From assembly GCA_934491515.1 (NCBI GenBank), contig CAKSTF010000011.1, forward strand, positions 1-52,815: 52,815 nt of DNA. The letters run 5' to 3'. Source of the DNA: an uncultured Eubacteriales bacterium. Its GTDB lineage: Bacteria > Bacillota > Clostridia > Oscillospirales > Acutalibacteraceae. The notes under the pieces are model-generated. The model was not told the DNA's origin and searched no databases. It saw nothing but the letters and a program-made list of their open reading frames with translations. Positions within the stretch are counted from its first letter, which is position 1, and each line of letters opens with the position of its first letter. Below are positions 23,745 through 32,228 of the stretch, piece after piece. Both the position numbers and the translations under genes were made by a program.

Positions 23745-24187
23745 TTTTTTATTTCCTTTTTTATAAGCGGCACCATTTGCCCGTCCAGCGCGGCGCTTGA
23801 AAGATCACCGCCTATCACCCTGCCGTTGTAGACAAGCAGATTTGCGTTATAACGCACCCTGTCGCCCGATGTTACCTGATATGTATACAAAGTGACCGTA
23901 CAGCCTTTATAAAGAGACAAATCAAATCCCGCCGCTTTCTGAAGCATATTGTAATTCTCGTAAACAGCGCCGAAGTTATCCGGTATAAGTACCGTTTTAT
24001 GCTGTTCGGTATCGGTATCCGCGGAAATCCCGAGATTTGAAAGGAATGCCCTGCGCTCCGATACTCCGTCGGCGTTTTTTTGTACAAAACAACTTTTGGC
24101 CGTAAACACCGCCGTAAGTGCGAAAAGGCAGACGGCAAGCATTGCCGGCAGAAGCGTTTTCTTATTGAATATGCCGTATATTTTCAT
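23732..24187 (-). CDS. DUF4830 family protein, single membrane anchor
   Basis: 151 residues. One N-terminal membrane segment (LLPAMLAVCLFALTAVFTA) is followed by a soluble extracellular part. IPDNFGAVYENYNMLQKAAG, LSLYKGCTVTLYTYQV and NLLVYNGRVIGGDLSSAALD are the pattern I associate with DUF4830, a family of unknown function common in Clostridia. Start ATG 24187 has GGGTGA 5 bases upstream; a GTG three codons earlier is possible. It lies between ispF and rsuA and overlaps the latter. Confidence 0.75.
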   Translation of the reverse strand: MKIYGIFNKKTLLPAMLAVCLFALTAVFTAKSCFVQKNADGVSERRAFLSNLGISADTDTEQHKTVLIPDNFGAVYENYNMLQKAAGFDLSLYKGCTVTLYTYQVTSGDRVRYNANLLVYNGRVIGGDLSSAALDGQMVPLIKKEIKKCLK

Positions 24188-24229
24188 ACAGTTCACCCTG
24201 TAAAAAATATGTTTACGGCGATATTTTTA

Positions 24230-24697
24230 TTACCCGATAAGGCAGACCGCGTGCGCCGCAACACCCTGCATAGCGCCCGTAAATCCAAGACCTTCTTCGG
24301 TTGTGGCCTTAACGCTTACGTTATCCGTTTCGGTAGAGAGTGCCGCGGCGATATTTTCACGCATTTTGCCGATAAACGGTCCTATTTTAGGCCTTTGCAC
24401 CACAACGGTGGCATCTATATTCAAAACTTTATAACCCTTTTCTTTTAAAAGAGCGCCCACGTTTTTCAGAAGTTCAAGCGAATCGGCGTCTTTATATCGG
24501 GGGTCTGTATCGGGAAAGTGTTTTCCTATGTCCCCAAGCGCCGCCGCGCCCAGGAGTGCGTCACACACGGCGTGCAAAAGCACATCGGCGTCGGAGTGAC
24601 CCAAGAGACCCTCTTCAAAAGGTATCACAACGCCGCCCAATATCAGTTTTCTGTTTTTACAAAAGCGGTGTACATCGTACCCGTGACCTATTCTCAT
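24230..24697 (-). CDS. ispF: 2-C-methyl-D-erythritol 2,4-cyclodiphosphate synthase
   Basis: 155 residues, the family's usual size. It is step five of the non-mevalonate isoprenoid pathway, a zinc-dependent trimer. Motifs are RIGHGYDVHRF (metal Asp and His), LLGHSDADVLLHAVCDALLG, DIGKHFPDTDP, and the C-terminal VKATTEEGLGFTG. It overlaps ispD by 4 bases (ATGA), matching the common ispDF pairing. Confidence 0.96.
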   Translation of the reverse strand: MRIGHGYDVHRFCKNRKLILGGVVIPFEEGLLGHSDADVLLHAVCDALLGAAALGDIGKHFPDTDPRYKDADSLELLKNVGALLKEKGYKVLNIDATVVVQRPKIGPFIGKMRENIAAALSTETDNVSVKATTEEGLGFTGAMQGVAAHAVCLIG

Positions 24698-25425
24698 AAC
24701 GCGCCTCCCTTTACAAGCGTTTCGGCAAAACGCAGATCTTCCGCAGCGGTGATTTTAATGTTTATACGGTCGCCCGGCACAATTTTTACCGTTTCTCCGG
24801 CAAGTTCCATCACTGCGGCATCGTCCGTAAGGCCGGTGCAATCGTTTTCCGAAACCGTTTTTTTGTAAATCCTTACATTCACGCCCTGCGGAGTCTGCGC
24901 AAGGTAAAGACTGCTGCGATCCACCGTTTTTTCCGCGTTTCCGTCATCATCGGCGCGCTTTACGGTATCGTTGACCTTGACCGCCGCCAGACAGGCGTTA
25001 CATTCTGTAAGCGTTTCGGCGCAGGAACTTATAACCGCCGGTGTAACCAACGGTCTTGCGCCGTCGTGTATAAGAACTTTAGTTTCGTTTTTTTCGAGCA
25101 TTTCCATACCGCGCAGAACGGAGGAGAGCCTGTCGGCGCCGCCGCTTACGATATCGGAAACCTTCGTTATGCCGTATTCAAGGCAGAGTTTTTGCATAAC
25201 CGGTATATCGTCTTGTCTTGTAACAAGAATTATTTTTGAAATAAAGGAGGATTTTTGAAACGCCGAAAGCGTGTGAACGATAACCGGCTTGCCGCACAAA
25301 TCCGCCAATTGCTTATTTGTGCCGCCCATACGCGTGGAACTGCCTGCCGCCGCTATTATTACCGGCATTTTGATATTGTCGGTGCCCTCTGCCGTATATT
25401 CAAATTTCATTTTGGTAATTTCCAT
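24694..25425 (-). CDS. ispD: 2-C-methyl-D-erythritol 4-phosphate cytidylyltransferase
   Basis: About 243 residues. It joins CTP and MEP to CDP-methylerythritol, step three of the non-mevalonate pathway. The nucleotide-binding IIAAAGSSTRMGG, KQLADLCGKPVIVHTLSAF, LIHDGARPLV, KVNDTVK, LAQTPQGV and TDDAAVME are all present. The start is uncertain: ATG 25425 gives a 19-residue extension before the usual MPVIIAAAG, whose own ATG (25368) would give a canonical N-terminus but a weaker ribosome-site position. It begins directly after a terminator, so either read-through or an unseen promoter expresses it. Confidence 0.93.
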   Translation of the reverse strand: MEITKMKFEYTAEGTDNIKMPVIIAAAGSSTRMGGTNKQLADLCGKPVIVHTLSAFQKSSFISKIILVTRQDDIPVMQKLCLEYGITKVSDIVSGGADRLSSVLRGMEMLEKNETKVLIHDGARPLVTPAVISSCAETLTECNACLAAVKVNDTVKRADDDGNAEKTVDRSSLYLAQTPQGVNVRIYKKTVSENDCTGLTDDAAVMELAGETVKIVPGDRINIKITAAEDLRFAETLVKGGAL

Positions 25426-25440
25426 ATAAACGCCCACTTT

Positions 25441-25477
25441 AAAAAAGCCGCACCCTACGGAAAGTCAAGGTGCGGCT
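25441..25477 (-). terminator. Terminator between the CD1247-like gene and ispD
   Basis: Minus-strand stem AGCCGCACC/GGTGCGGCT (14-base loop) with TTTTTT directly after, only about 15 bases before the ispD start. A second short hairpin, CGATTTTT/AAAAATCG (25491-25507), sits between it and the upstream stop codon. Confidence 0.85.
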
Positions 25478-25508
25478 AAACATTAAAATTCGATTTTTCA
25501 AAAATCGA

Positions 25509-25961
25509 TTATTCTTCTTCCTTGCAGCAATCGCTTTCGCAGCAATCGCAATCGCCGTCGCAGTCAAAGTCAAACTCAAGCGGAGTGCCGCAGTTGGGAC
25601 ATTCAATGCCCTCATCCTCCAGCATATCCTCATCAAGATAAATGGTGTCGTGGCAGGCGGGGCACTCTATTTCGTAAAGTTCACCGTCTTCATCGCCGCA
25701 GCAGTCGCAATCACAATCGCAGTCATCGTCATCACAGTCATCCTCGTAAACGATGTCCTCAAGCGTGGAAAGGTCTTCGTCTACCGCGTCGAGCTGCTCG
25801 CTCATGTCGTCGCAGCCGTCCTCTATCTCGCATATTTCCTCGGTTATATCACCGAGAAGATCGATAATAGCGGCAAGTATTTTGCCTTCTTTTTTGGTTT
25901 CATCAAGTTCAAGACCTTCTGCAAGTCCCTTGATGTAAGAGATTTTCTCACAAATATCCAT
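25509..25961 (-). CDS. CD1247-like protein with zinc ribbon and Cys/Asp-rich tracts
   Basis: 150 residues in three parts. Residues 1-80 are acidic and helical with heptad-like spacing (ISYIKGLAEGLELDETKKEG, LDAVDEDLSTLEDIVYED), matching the clostridial CD1247 N-terminal domain. A tract of alternating Asp and Cys follows (DDDDCDCDCDCCGDEDG). A zinc-ribbon-like module has two CPxC knuckles (IECPACH and IECPNCG), and the tail is again Cys/Asp-rich (FDCDGDCDCCESDCC). The function is unknown; the tracts suggest metal binding. It lies 18 bases behind efp and before a terminator, so it shares the EF-P transcript. No signal peptide is present. Confidence 0.75.
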   Translation of the reverse strand: MDICEKISYIKGLAEGLELDETKKEGKILAAIIDLLGDITEEICEIEDGCDDMSEQLDAVDEDLSTLEDIVYEDDCDDDDCDCDCDCCGDEDGELYEIECPACHDTIYLDEDMLEDEGIECPNCGTPLEFDFDCDGDCDCCESDCCKEEE

Positions 25962-25979
25962 TGTTTTCTCCTTTTAAAT

Positions 25980-26537
25980 TTACGCTCTCTCCATATATTC
26001 GCCGGTACGGGTATCTATACGGATAACCTCGCCCTCGTTTATAAAGAGAGGTACGCGGATTTCGCAGCCTGTTTCAAGCGTTGCGGGTTTTGTAGCGTTG
26101 GTAGCGGTGTTTCCTGCAAAACCGGGTTCGGTTTTGGAAACGGTAAGTTCAACAAAGGTGGGGGGTTCTACGCCGAAGACCTTACCCTTGTAGGAAAGGA
26201 TTTTGCATACCATATTTTCCTTAACGAACTTGAAGTTGTCCGAAAGTTCGGAAGCGTTTATCGGTACAAGTTCGTAGGTTTCCTGATCCATAAAATAATA
26301 AAGATCGCCGTCGTTATAAGAGTATTCCATATCTTTGCGCTCGATAAACGCGGTGGGGAATTTTGCGGTGGGGTTATAAGATTTTTCCACCACGGAACCC
26401 GTTATAACATTTTTTGTTTTTGTTCTTACAAAAGCGGCGCCCTTGCCGGGCTTTACATGCTGAAATTCAACAACCTGTAAAACCTGACCGTCCTCTTCAA
26501 AAGTTACGCCATTTCTGAAATCGCCGGCACTTATCAC
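25980..26537 (-). CDS. efp: Translation elongation factor P
   Basis: 185 residues. It rescues ribosomes stalled at polyproline. The N-terminal KOW-like domain has ISAGDFRNGVTFEEDG and the loop VKPGKGAAFVRTK, whose Lys (about 32) is the site modified in other bacteria; domains II and III end with VPLFINEGEVIRIDTRTGEY. Start is GTG 26537, 7 bases after GGAGG. A consensus promoter lies just upstream. No modification-enzyme gene (epmA, earP, ymfI) is adjacent. Confidence 0.96.
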   Translation of the reverse strand: MISAGDFRNGVTFEEDGQVLQVVEFQHVKPGKGAAFVRTKTKNVITGSVVEKSYNPTAKFPTAFIERKDMEYSYNDGDLYYFMDQETYELVPINASELSDNFKFVKENMVCKILSYKGKVFGVEPPTFVELTVSKTEPGFAGNTATNATKPATLETGCEIRVPLFINEGEVIRIDTRTGEYMERA

Positions 26538-26576
26538 TGTGATTCCTCCATAATTATAATTATTTATATCATACTG

Positions 26577-26605
26577 AGTATAAGGCTTTTCCGCCCTTTT
26601 GTCAA
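26577..26605 (-). promoter_or_regulatory. Promoter of efp
   Basis: TTGACA (26605-26600), 17-base spacer, TATACT (26582-26577) on the minus strand, about 40 bases before the GTG start. Confidence 0.82.
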
Positions 26606-26609
26606 GACG

Positions 26610-26646
26610 AAAAAAAGACCGCGGCGGCTGTAATTCCGCTGCGGTC
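26610..26646 (-). terminator. Terminator after trkH
   Basis: Minus-strand 11-bp stem GACCGCAGCGG/CCGCCGCGGTC (one mismatch), 8-base loop and seven T's. It ends only a few bases before the efp promoter. Confidence 0.88.
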
Positions 26647-26657
26647 GGTTTTTATAT

Positions 26658-28100
26658 TTATCTTCTTTTCCAAAGCGAGGGACTAAAGAGCAAAAGCATC
26701 GGAAATATTTCAAGTCTGCCCAAAAGCATTGCAAAGGAAAGAACTACCTTTGAAAGGGCGGAATATGCCGAGAAATTGCCTGCGGGACCTACCAACGCAA
26801 AGCCGGGTCCCACGTTATTAAAGCAGGTCACGGTAGCCGTAAAGTTGGTTTCAAACCCGAACGGTTCAAAACTTACAATAAGGAATATTGCCGCAATGCA
26901 AAAAATGTAAAGCGCAAAATAAACACACACGCTGTGCACAATATTTTCATCCATAGGTTTGCCTTCAAACCGAACGGCGGATACCGAACGCGGCCGCAGG
27001 ACTTTTTTAAATTCTCGGCCCACCTGCTTTACCAAAAGTACGGCGCGCGACACTTTAAGTCCGCCCGCGGTAGAACCGGCACAGCCACCGACAAACATAA
27101 GCAGCAGAATAATTGCCTTGGAAAATCCCGGCCACAAATTAAAGTCTGCCGTGGCAAAACCGGTTGTGGTTATTATTGAAGAAACCTGGAAAAAAGCCGT
27201 GCGTACCGTTTCGGAAAAACTGCCGAACATACTGCGGATATTCATTGCTATAAGCGCCGTGGAAACCGAAATCAAAGCAAAGTATATCCAAAGTTCGGTG
27301 CTGCGCAGAACATCGCGTATGCGGCGTATTACAACAAAGAAATAAAGGTTGAAGTTCACGCCGAATATCATCATAAATATCGCAATAACCCACTGTGAAT
27401 ACGCACTGTAAGAGGCAAGTCCGTCCGCCTTGATACCGAATCCGCCTGTGCCGGCAGTGCCGAAAGAATGTATAATGCTGTCAAATAACGGCATACCCCC
27501 TGCCGTCAGCAATATCACCTCGACCGCGGTTATAGCAAGATATATCAGATAAAGTATTTTTGCCGTATCCTTCACGCGCGGCACGATTTTACCGATTACG
27601 GGTCCCGGCATTTCCGCACGCATAATATGTATCGCTCTGTCGGAAATATTAGGCACTATCGCCATAACAAAAACAAGTATTCCCATACCGCCTACCCAGT
27701 GGGTAAAACTGCGCCAGAAAAGGCAGCCGTGACTCATCTTTTCAACGTCGGTAAGTATTGAAGAACCGGTTGTGGTAAAGCCGCTTACCGTTTCAAAAAA
27801 GGCGTCGAAAAAGTTCGGGATTTCGCCGCTTATAATAAACGGCACCGCACCCACAAGCGACATCGTGATCCACACAAGCGCGGTTATAATAAAACCTTCT
27901 TTTGAATAGATAACCGGACTTTTCGGCTTGAATACATATTTAAGCACACAGCCCAGTAAAAATGCGCCCGCCGCCGTGACCAAAAAAGCCAGGGCTTCGT
28001 TTTCGCGGTAGATAAGCGAGACTATGGCAGGGATAAGCAAAAGCGCCGCTTCAAGCCGCAGCATTCTGCCCACAATATTTAAAACCATTCTGCGGTTCAT
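26658..28100 (-). CDS. trkH: Potassium uptake protein TrkH/KtrB, membrane subunit
   Basis: 480 residues and about ten membrane spans. The four selectivity-filter loops of the superfamily are visible: SGFTTTGSS, FGTAGTGGFG, ITTTGFAT and FNNVGPGFA. It also has the HWVGGMGILVF and GGCAGSTAGGLKVSR segments of TrkH. It moves K+ inward under control of the cytoplasmic TrkA, encoded 11 bases upstream in the same transcript. No c-di-AMP (ydaO) riboswitch is apparent in the short leader. Confidence 0.94.
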   Translation of the reverse strand: MNRRMVLNIVGRMLRLEAALLLIPAIVSLIYRENEALAFLVTAAGAFLLGCVLKYVFKPKSPVIYSKEGFIITALVWITMSLVGAVPFIISGEIPNFFDAFFETVSGFTTTGSSILTDVEKMSHGCLFWRSFTHWVGGMGILVFVMAIVPNISDRAIHIMRAEMPGPVIGKIVPRVKDTAKILYLIYLAITAVEVILLTAGGMPLFDSIIHSFGTAGTGGFGIKADGLASYSAYSQWVIAIFMMIFGVNFNLYFFVVIRRIRDVLRSTELWIYFALISVSTALIAMNIRSMFGSFSETVRTAFFQVSSIITTTGFATADFNLWPGFSKAIILLLMFVGGCAGSTAGGLKVSRAVLLVKQVGREFKKVLRPRSVSAVRFEGKPMDENIVHSVCVYFALYIFCIAAIFLIVSFEPFGFETNFTATVTCFNNVGPGFALVGPAGNFSAYSALSKVVLSFAMLLGRLEIFPMLLLFSPSLWKRR

Positions 28101-28111
28101 ATCTTTACCTC

Positions 28112-29470
28112 TTACTCAAGAATATCCGAAAGTTCATCAACGTTTTTGCCGGTCGTTATAACTATAACGTTATCGTTAGGCATTATAACGTCGTCGCCGG
28201 CGGGAATGATTGTGCGGCGGCCCCTTATTATTCCGGCAATAAGTATATTGTTCTTTGTTTTAAGATCTTTAAGCGGAACATTTACATACTTAAATTCCGA
28301 TGTTACATGGAATTCTATCGCCTCTATCCTGCCGTCAAGCAGGCGGTAAAGCGTTTCGATATTACTGTCAAGCGAGTTTCTGATTGCCCTTGCATACCAC
28401 ACGATAACGTCGGCCATAGTTTTTTTAGGCGACACAACGGTATCAAGTCCGAGATTTCGGGCCATAACGGAAAGTTCGCCCCTGTTTATCTTGCTTACCA
28501 CTTTAGGCACGCCCACCGAAGAAGCAAAGCAGGAAATAAGTATATTTTCTTCGTCCATACCCGTAAGTGCTACGAAAGCGTCAACATCGCTTATGCCCTC
28601 TTCAAGCAAAACGTCCTGCTCGGCACCGTCGCCCATAATAACGGTTGCTTCGGGAAAAGTTTTGGAAAAGTCTTCACAGCGTTTTTTATCAAGTTCTATT
28701 ACCTTTACTTCGTTGCCGCTTTTTACAAGCAGTCTTGTAAGATATGCCGCCATACGGCTGGCGCCCAGTATCATAACGCTGCGCGCGCCTTTTTGCAGGA
28801 TACCCAGTTGTTTTAAAAGGCGCTGTATTTCGGTCGGCGCTGCGGTAAGGCCTATTTTATCGCCCGCTTTAAGCACAAAATCGCCGCCGGGGATAAAAAC
28901 CTCGTCTCCCCTGCCCACCGCGCAGATAAGGAACATACCTGTATATTTTTTACGCAGGTCCGCAAGAGATACGCCGTCAAGTTTTGAATCGGGTTTTATT
29001 ATAAGTTCTATCATTTCAAAATTACGGCGTGAAAAGGTCTCTATATTTATTGCGGAAGGTAATTTTAAAATATTAAATATTTCCTGTGCTGCCAGCAATT
29101 CGGGATTTACCACAAGCGATATATCAAGTTCGTGCTTTATAAAGCCCAGATTCTTATCGCTCAGTTCCGGATTTCTGATTCTTGCCACCGTATGTTTGGC
29201 ACCCATACGTTTTGCCATAAAGCAGCTTAACATGTTAAGTTCGTCCGAACCGGTAACAGCCGCAAATATTTCGGCTTCCTCCACGCCGGCATCGGCAAGG
29301 GTATCGCACTCGGTGCCGCTGCCGCAAACGCACATAACGTCATAAACGTTTGAAATTGCCGTTGTAACTACGGGGTCGCTGTCGATAGCCACAACATCGT
29401 GTCCTTTGGAAGAAAGACTTTCAACGATGGTCGTACCTATTTTGCCGCAGCCTACAATAACTACCTTCAT
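28112..29470 (-). CDS. trkA: Trk system regulatory subunit TrkA
   Basis: 452 residues made of two RCK halves. The first NAD-binding site is KVVIVGCGKIGTTIVESL with AIDSDP, and the second is SVMILGASRMAAYLTRLL with VIELDKKR. Each half is followed by a TrkA_C-like domain (ELIIKPDSKLDGVSLADLRK; FHVTSEFKYVNVPLKDL). It binds nucleotides and gates TrkH from the cytoplasm. ATG 29470 has AGGAGA 9 bases upstream; the longer frame to 29509 has no ribosome site. Confidence 0.95.
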   Translation of the reverse strand: MKVVIVGCGKIGTTIVESLSSKGHDVVAIDSDPVVTTAISNVYDVMCVCGSGTECDTLADAGVEEAEIFAAVTGSDELNMLSCFMAKRMGAKHTVARIRNPELSDKNLGFIKHELDISLVVNPELLAAQEIFNILKLPSAINIETFSRRNFEMIELIIKPDSKLDGVSLADLRKKYTGMFLICAVGRGDEVFIPGGDFVLKAGDKIGLTAAPTEIQRLLKQLGILQKGARSVMILGASRMAAYLTRLLVKSGNEVKVIELDKKRCEDFSKTFPEATVIMGDGAEQDVLLEEGISDVDAFVALTGMDEENILISCFASSVGVPKVVSKINRGELSVMARNLGLDTVVSPKKTMADVIVWYARAIRNSLDSNIETLYRLLDGRIEAIEFHVTSEFKYVNVPLKDLKTKNNILIAGIIRGRRTIIPAGDDVIMPNDNVIVITTGKNVDELSDILE

Positions 29471-29526
29471 TTGCTTAAATCTCCTAAAAACTGAATAAAT
29501 GCAATCCACATTGTTTTATCTACCAT

Positions 29527-29555
29527 ATAATACTACATCGCTTTTTGGTTTTCAA
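29527..29555 (-). promoter_or_regulatory. Promoter of trkA-trkH
   Basis: TTGAAA (29555-29550), 17-base spacer, TATTAT (29532-29527) on the minus strand. The LCP promoter begins 19 bases away in the other direction. Confidence 0.72.
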
Positions 29556-29573
29556 TTACAAAATTTTAACTGA

Positions 29574-29602
29574 TTGACAGCACCCGCTTGTTATTTTATA
29601 AT
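29574..29602 (+). promoter_or_regulatory. Promoter of the LCP gene
   Basis: Full consensus TTGACA (29574-29579), 17-base spacer, TATAAT (29597-29602), 28 bases before the ATG. Confidence 0.85.
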
Positions 29603-29630
29603 TGTAGCAGGAAAACAAAAGGAGACAGTA

Positions 29631-30635
29631 ATGAAAAAATCCAAAAAGATATTTATTATCGTGCTTTGCGTTGTGCTTGCACTGATAATCGGTCTGTGCG
29701 GCGCGTTTTTCATACTGCGTCACATAGGCAAAAAAAGTCTGCACGAAAACGATTCGCATATAAGCACCGACAATGTAACGGTAGACGACGGAACCGTTAC
29801 ATACAAGAACCAAAAATACCGCCTTAACGAGAATATCGTTACCCTGCTTATAATGGGCGTTGACAAAGAAAACATAAATGCGGGCGGTGAATACGGAACA
29901 AACGGACAGGCAGATTGTATCTTTGTTGCCGCGATAGACACGGAGAAAAAGACCTTTACGGTAATTCCCGTTTCAAGGGAGACAATGACAGACGTAGAAG
30001 TTTACAGCATAAGCGGCGGATATTCCGGCGTAGAGCGCACGCAGTTATGCCTTGCCTACGCTTACGGCAAAACGCCCGAAGAATCGAGTCGGAATGTAAT
30101 AACCGCGGTAAAACGTATGTTTTACGGACTTAACATAAGTTCGTATATCGCGGTTGACTTTGAAGGTCTTGAAAGGTTCACCGAACTTATCGGCGGCGTT
30201 GAAGTTACCTCGCTTGAAGAGGTTAAAATAAACAAAAAGGCTGTTCCTGCCGGTGAAAAACTCAATCTTTCGGGCAGCAGCGCGGTGGATTATATAAGAA
30301 GCCGCGGCAAAGACCTTGACGCCAACAACCGCAGAATGGCGCGGCAAAAACAGTTTTTATCGGCACTTGTTTCAAAAACCGGAAACCGCATAATGAGCGA
30401 CTTTACGCGCGTTGCCTCCTATTACAACACTATGCAGCCCTATATTTCCACAAACATAAGTCTGGCGCAGGTAACATATCTTGCAAGTTCCTGCATTACA
30501 TCCGACTTAGGGTCGCGAATTGAATACCGCACCGTACCCGGCACAATGAAGCAGGGCGAGTTTGCCGAATTTAATACCGACGAAAAAGCGCTGCTTCAGA
30601 TAATAATGGATGTTTTTTATGTAAAAGTGCAGTAA
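29631..30635 (+). CDS. LytR-CpsA-Psr (LCP) family wall-polymer ligase
   Basis: 334 residues. One N-terminal membrane anchor (IFIIVLCVVLALIIGLCGAF) is followed by the LCP catalytic domain: LLIMGVDKENINAGG, QADCIFVAAIDTEKKTFTVI, the Arg of VSRETMTDV, YIAVDFEGLERFTELIGGVE, and AVDYIRSRGKDLDANNRRMARQ. LCP enzymes move undecaprenyl-linked glycopolymers onto peptidoglycan outside the cell. AAAGGAG precedes the ATG. The gene has its own promoter and terminator, with no polymer-synthesis genes adjacent. Confidence 0.92.
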   Translation: MKKSKKIFIIVLCVVLALIIGLCGAFFILRHIGKKSLHENDSHISTDNVTVDDGTVTYKNQKYRLNENIVTLLIMGVDKENINAGGEYGTNGQADCIFVAAIDTEKKTFTVIPVSRETMTDVEVYSISGGYSGVERTQLCLAYAYGKTPEESSRNVITAVKRMFYGLNISSYIAVDFEGLERFTELIGGVEVTSLEEVKINKKAVPAGEKLNLSGSSAVDYIRSRGKDLDANNRRMARQKQFLSALVSKTGNRIMSDFTRVASYYNTMQPYISTNISLAQVTYLASSCITSDLGSRIEYRTVPGTMKQGEFAEFNTDEKALLQIIMDVFYVKVQ

Positions 30636-30704
30636 GGACCTTATATTTTCCGAAAAAGGCATTTGCCATGACGAGTGCAGCACAAAAGAATACAGAAGAC
30701 GCAA

Positions 30705-30736
30705 AAAAGCCGAAGGGTAAATACCCTTCGGCTTTT
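30705..30736 (+). terminator. Bidirectional terminator
   Basis: Perfect 15-bp stem (5' arm 30705-30719, 3' arm 30722-30736) around an AA loop, with T's on the plus strand and a T-run on the minus strand. It sits between the LCP gene and convergent secG. Confidence 0.93.
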
Positions 30737-30750
30737 AGGTTTCGTTTTAC

Positions 30751-30999
30751 TTAAGCCTTAAGCGCAATTATATTCGCAACGAGAGCCAGTACAAAGAAAA
30801 GAATTGCAACATACTTGGTAATTCTTGCAAAAAGCGCGTCTGCCGTGCGTGCCTTATTCTTGGAAAGAAAAGTATCCGCACCGCCGGACACAGCGCCCGA
30901 TATGCCTGCCCTGTGACCCTGCTGGAAAAGAACCACCGCAATTATCACAAGAGATACGAGTATTACCAGTATTCCGAGTATTATTTCCCAAACGCTCAT
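30751..30999 (-). CDS. secG: Preprotein translocase subunit SecG
   Basis: 82 residues with two membrane helices (IILGILVILVSLVIIAVVLF and ITKYVAILFFVLALVANIIA) joined by the glycine-rich loop QGHRAGISGAVSGGADTFL, the SecG pattern. It assists SecYE/SecA export. GGAGG lies 8 bases before the ATG. It is monocistronic with its own promoter and terminator. Confidence 0.94.
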   Translation of the reverse strand: MSVWEIILGILVILVSLVIIAVVLFQQGHRAGISGAVSGGADTFLSKNKARTADALFARITKYVAILFFVLALVANIIALKA

Positions 31000-31044
31000 T
31001 TATTTAAACCTCCGTTAAGTGTTACACTCTCACAAGTACAAAGT

Positions 31045-31073
31045 ATAATACCACAACAATCCGCATTTTGCAA
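31045..31073 (-). promoter_or_regulatory. Promoter of secG
   Basis: TTGCAA (31073-31068), 17-base spacer, TATTAT (31050-31045) on the minus strand, directly at the 3' end of the preceding gene. Confidence 0.72.
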
Positions 31074-31080
31074 GCATTTT

Positions 31081-31452
31081 TTATTTTTTGCAGGAGCAAT
31101 CTTTAAAAAGCATATCCATATCAAGGCTGCGTTCGGCGGAATTTTTAACAAATCCCAGTTTTGAAAACAGTTCATCGGGCGTTTTTTCGCCGTAAAAAGC
31201 CTTGAAAACAAACTGTCTTGAAGCAAAAAACAGCGCGCTTCTTAAAATGCCGTCTGAAAGCAGGATATCATCCTGCGGCGTTATGTAAAGTATATATACG
31301 GCGTCATTTTCAATTTTAAAAAGACAGTAGCCGAGAATTTCATCGCCGTTTCGTGCAGTAACGCAGCGGCAGCCCTCGCCGAAGTCGAGTTCTGCCGATA
31401 AAAAAAGTTCTTCGGTCTTTTTATCGTCTTTTTCCGGCAATACGGTAAGCAT
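31081..31452 (-). CDS. Hypothetical protein, possibly GNAT-like
   Basis: 123 residues with no firm family. RCVTARNGDEILGYCLFKIEND followed by VYILYITPQDDILLSDGILRSALFFASRQ has the strand-strand-helix layout of a GNAT acetyltransferase core, and LFSKLGFVKN resembles the usual C-terminal GF motif of that fold. The acetyl-CoA loop is not convincing. It ends with a Cys/Lys tail (KDCSCKK). Its start codon shares one base with the rluB stop (TAATG), so it is translated from the end of the rluB transcript. Confidence 0.6.
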   Translation of the reverse strand: MLTVLPEKDDKKTEELFLSAELDFGEGCRCVTARNGDEILGYCLFKIENDAVYILYITPQDDILLSDGILRSALFFASRQFVFKAFYGEKTPDELFSKLGFVKNSAERSLDMDMLFKDCSCKK

Positions 31453-32195
31453 TATATTTCCTCCTCGGATTTTTTGGAAAGATTTTGCAATCTTGTAAGT
31501 TCTCTTTCATTAAGGTCGCGCCACGCGCCGAGTTTAAGTCCGCCCAGTTTAACGCCTGCGATTTCAAGGCGTTTAAGACGGATAACTTTAAGCCCCACTG
31601 CTTCGCACATTTTACGGATCTGGCGGTTACGGCCTTCGTGTATAATAAAGTTAAGGCTTGTACGGTCCGGCTTGCGTTCGGTTACAAACACATCGCACGG
31701 AAGGGTCTTTCTGCCGTCTATAACAACACCCGCCGCCATTTTTTCAACCTGTTCATCGTCAACGGCGCCTGCCACGGTAACGCGATAAGTCTTGTTTACG
31801 TTGCTTGAAGGGTGGGTAACAAGGTTTGCAAGTTCGCCGTCGTTAGTAAGCAGCAGCAGACCTTCGGAATCGCGGTCAAGCCTGCCTATCGGGAACACCT
31901 TTACCCCTACGTCCTTTGTGAGGTCGCAAACGGTTTTTCTGCCGTATTCGTCGCTGAGTGTAGTGACGTATCCGCGTGGTTTGTTAAGCATAATATAAAC
32001 TTTTCTGTCGTTTGAAAAAACGGCTTTGCCGCGTACGGACACCTTGTCCCTTTTGGGGTCAACTTTATCTCCTAAAGTCGCCACCCTGCCGTTTACCTTA
32101 ACTTTACCTGCTTCTATAAGTTCTTCCGCTTTTCTGCGTGAGGCCACGCCGCATGCGGAAAGATGCTTTTGCAGTCTTATTTTATTATCTTTCAT
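31452..32195 (-). CDS. rluB: 23S rRNA pseudouridine synthase, RluB type
   Basis: 247 residues. The S4 domain (IRLQKHLSACGVASRRKAEE) is followed by the catalytic-Asp motif IGRLDRDSEGLLLLTNDG, MLNKPRGYVTTLSD, HEGRNRQIRKMCEAVG and a basic C-terminal tail. RluB modifies U2605 of 23S rRNA in E. coli. Location after dacF and the scpAB cluster matches the typical Firmicutes order. GGAGTGAAG precedes the ATG. Confidence 0.92.
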   Translation of the reverse strand: MKDNKIRLQKHLSACGVASRRKAEELIEAGKVKVNGRVATLGDKVDPKRDKVSVRGKAVFSNDRKVYIMLNKPRGYVTTLSDEYGRKTVCDLTKDVGVKVFPIGRLDRDSEGLLLLTNDGELANLVTHPSSNVNKTYRVTVAGAVDDEQVEKMAAGVVIDGRKTLPCDVFVTERKPDRTSLNFIIHEGRNRQIRKMCEAVGLKVIRLKRLEIAGVKLGGLKLGAWRDLNERELTRLQNLSKKSEEEI

Positions 32196-32228
32196 TTCTT
32201 CACTCCGATTAAAGTCTTTTTAATACCC

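Noticed and set aside
25470..26480. 336-codon plus-strand frame opposite the CD1247-like and efp genes
   Set aside because: Runs antisense across two well-supported genes, and its Phe/Val/Ala-repeat text mirrors the Asp/Glu-rich codons on the other strand.
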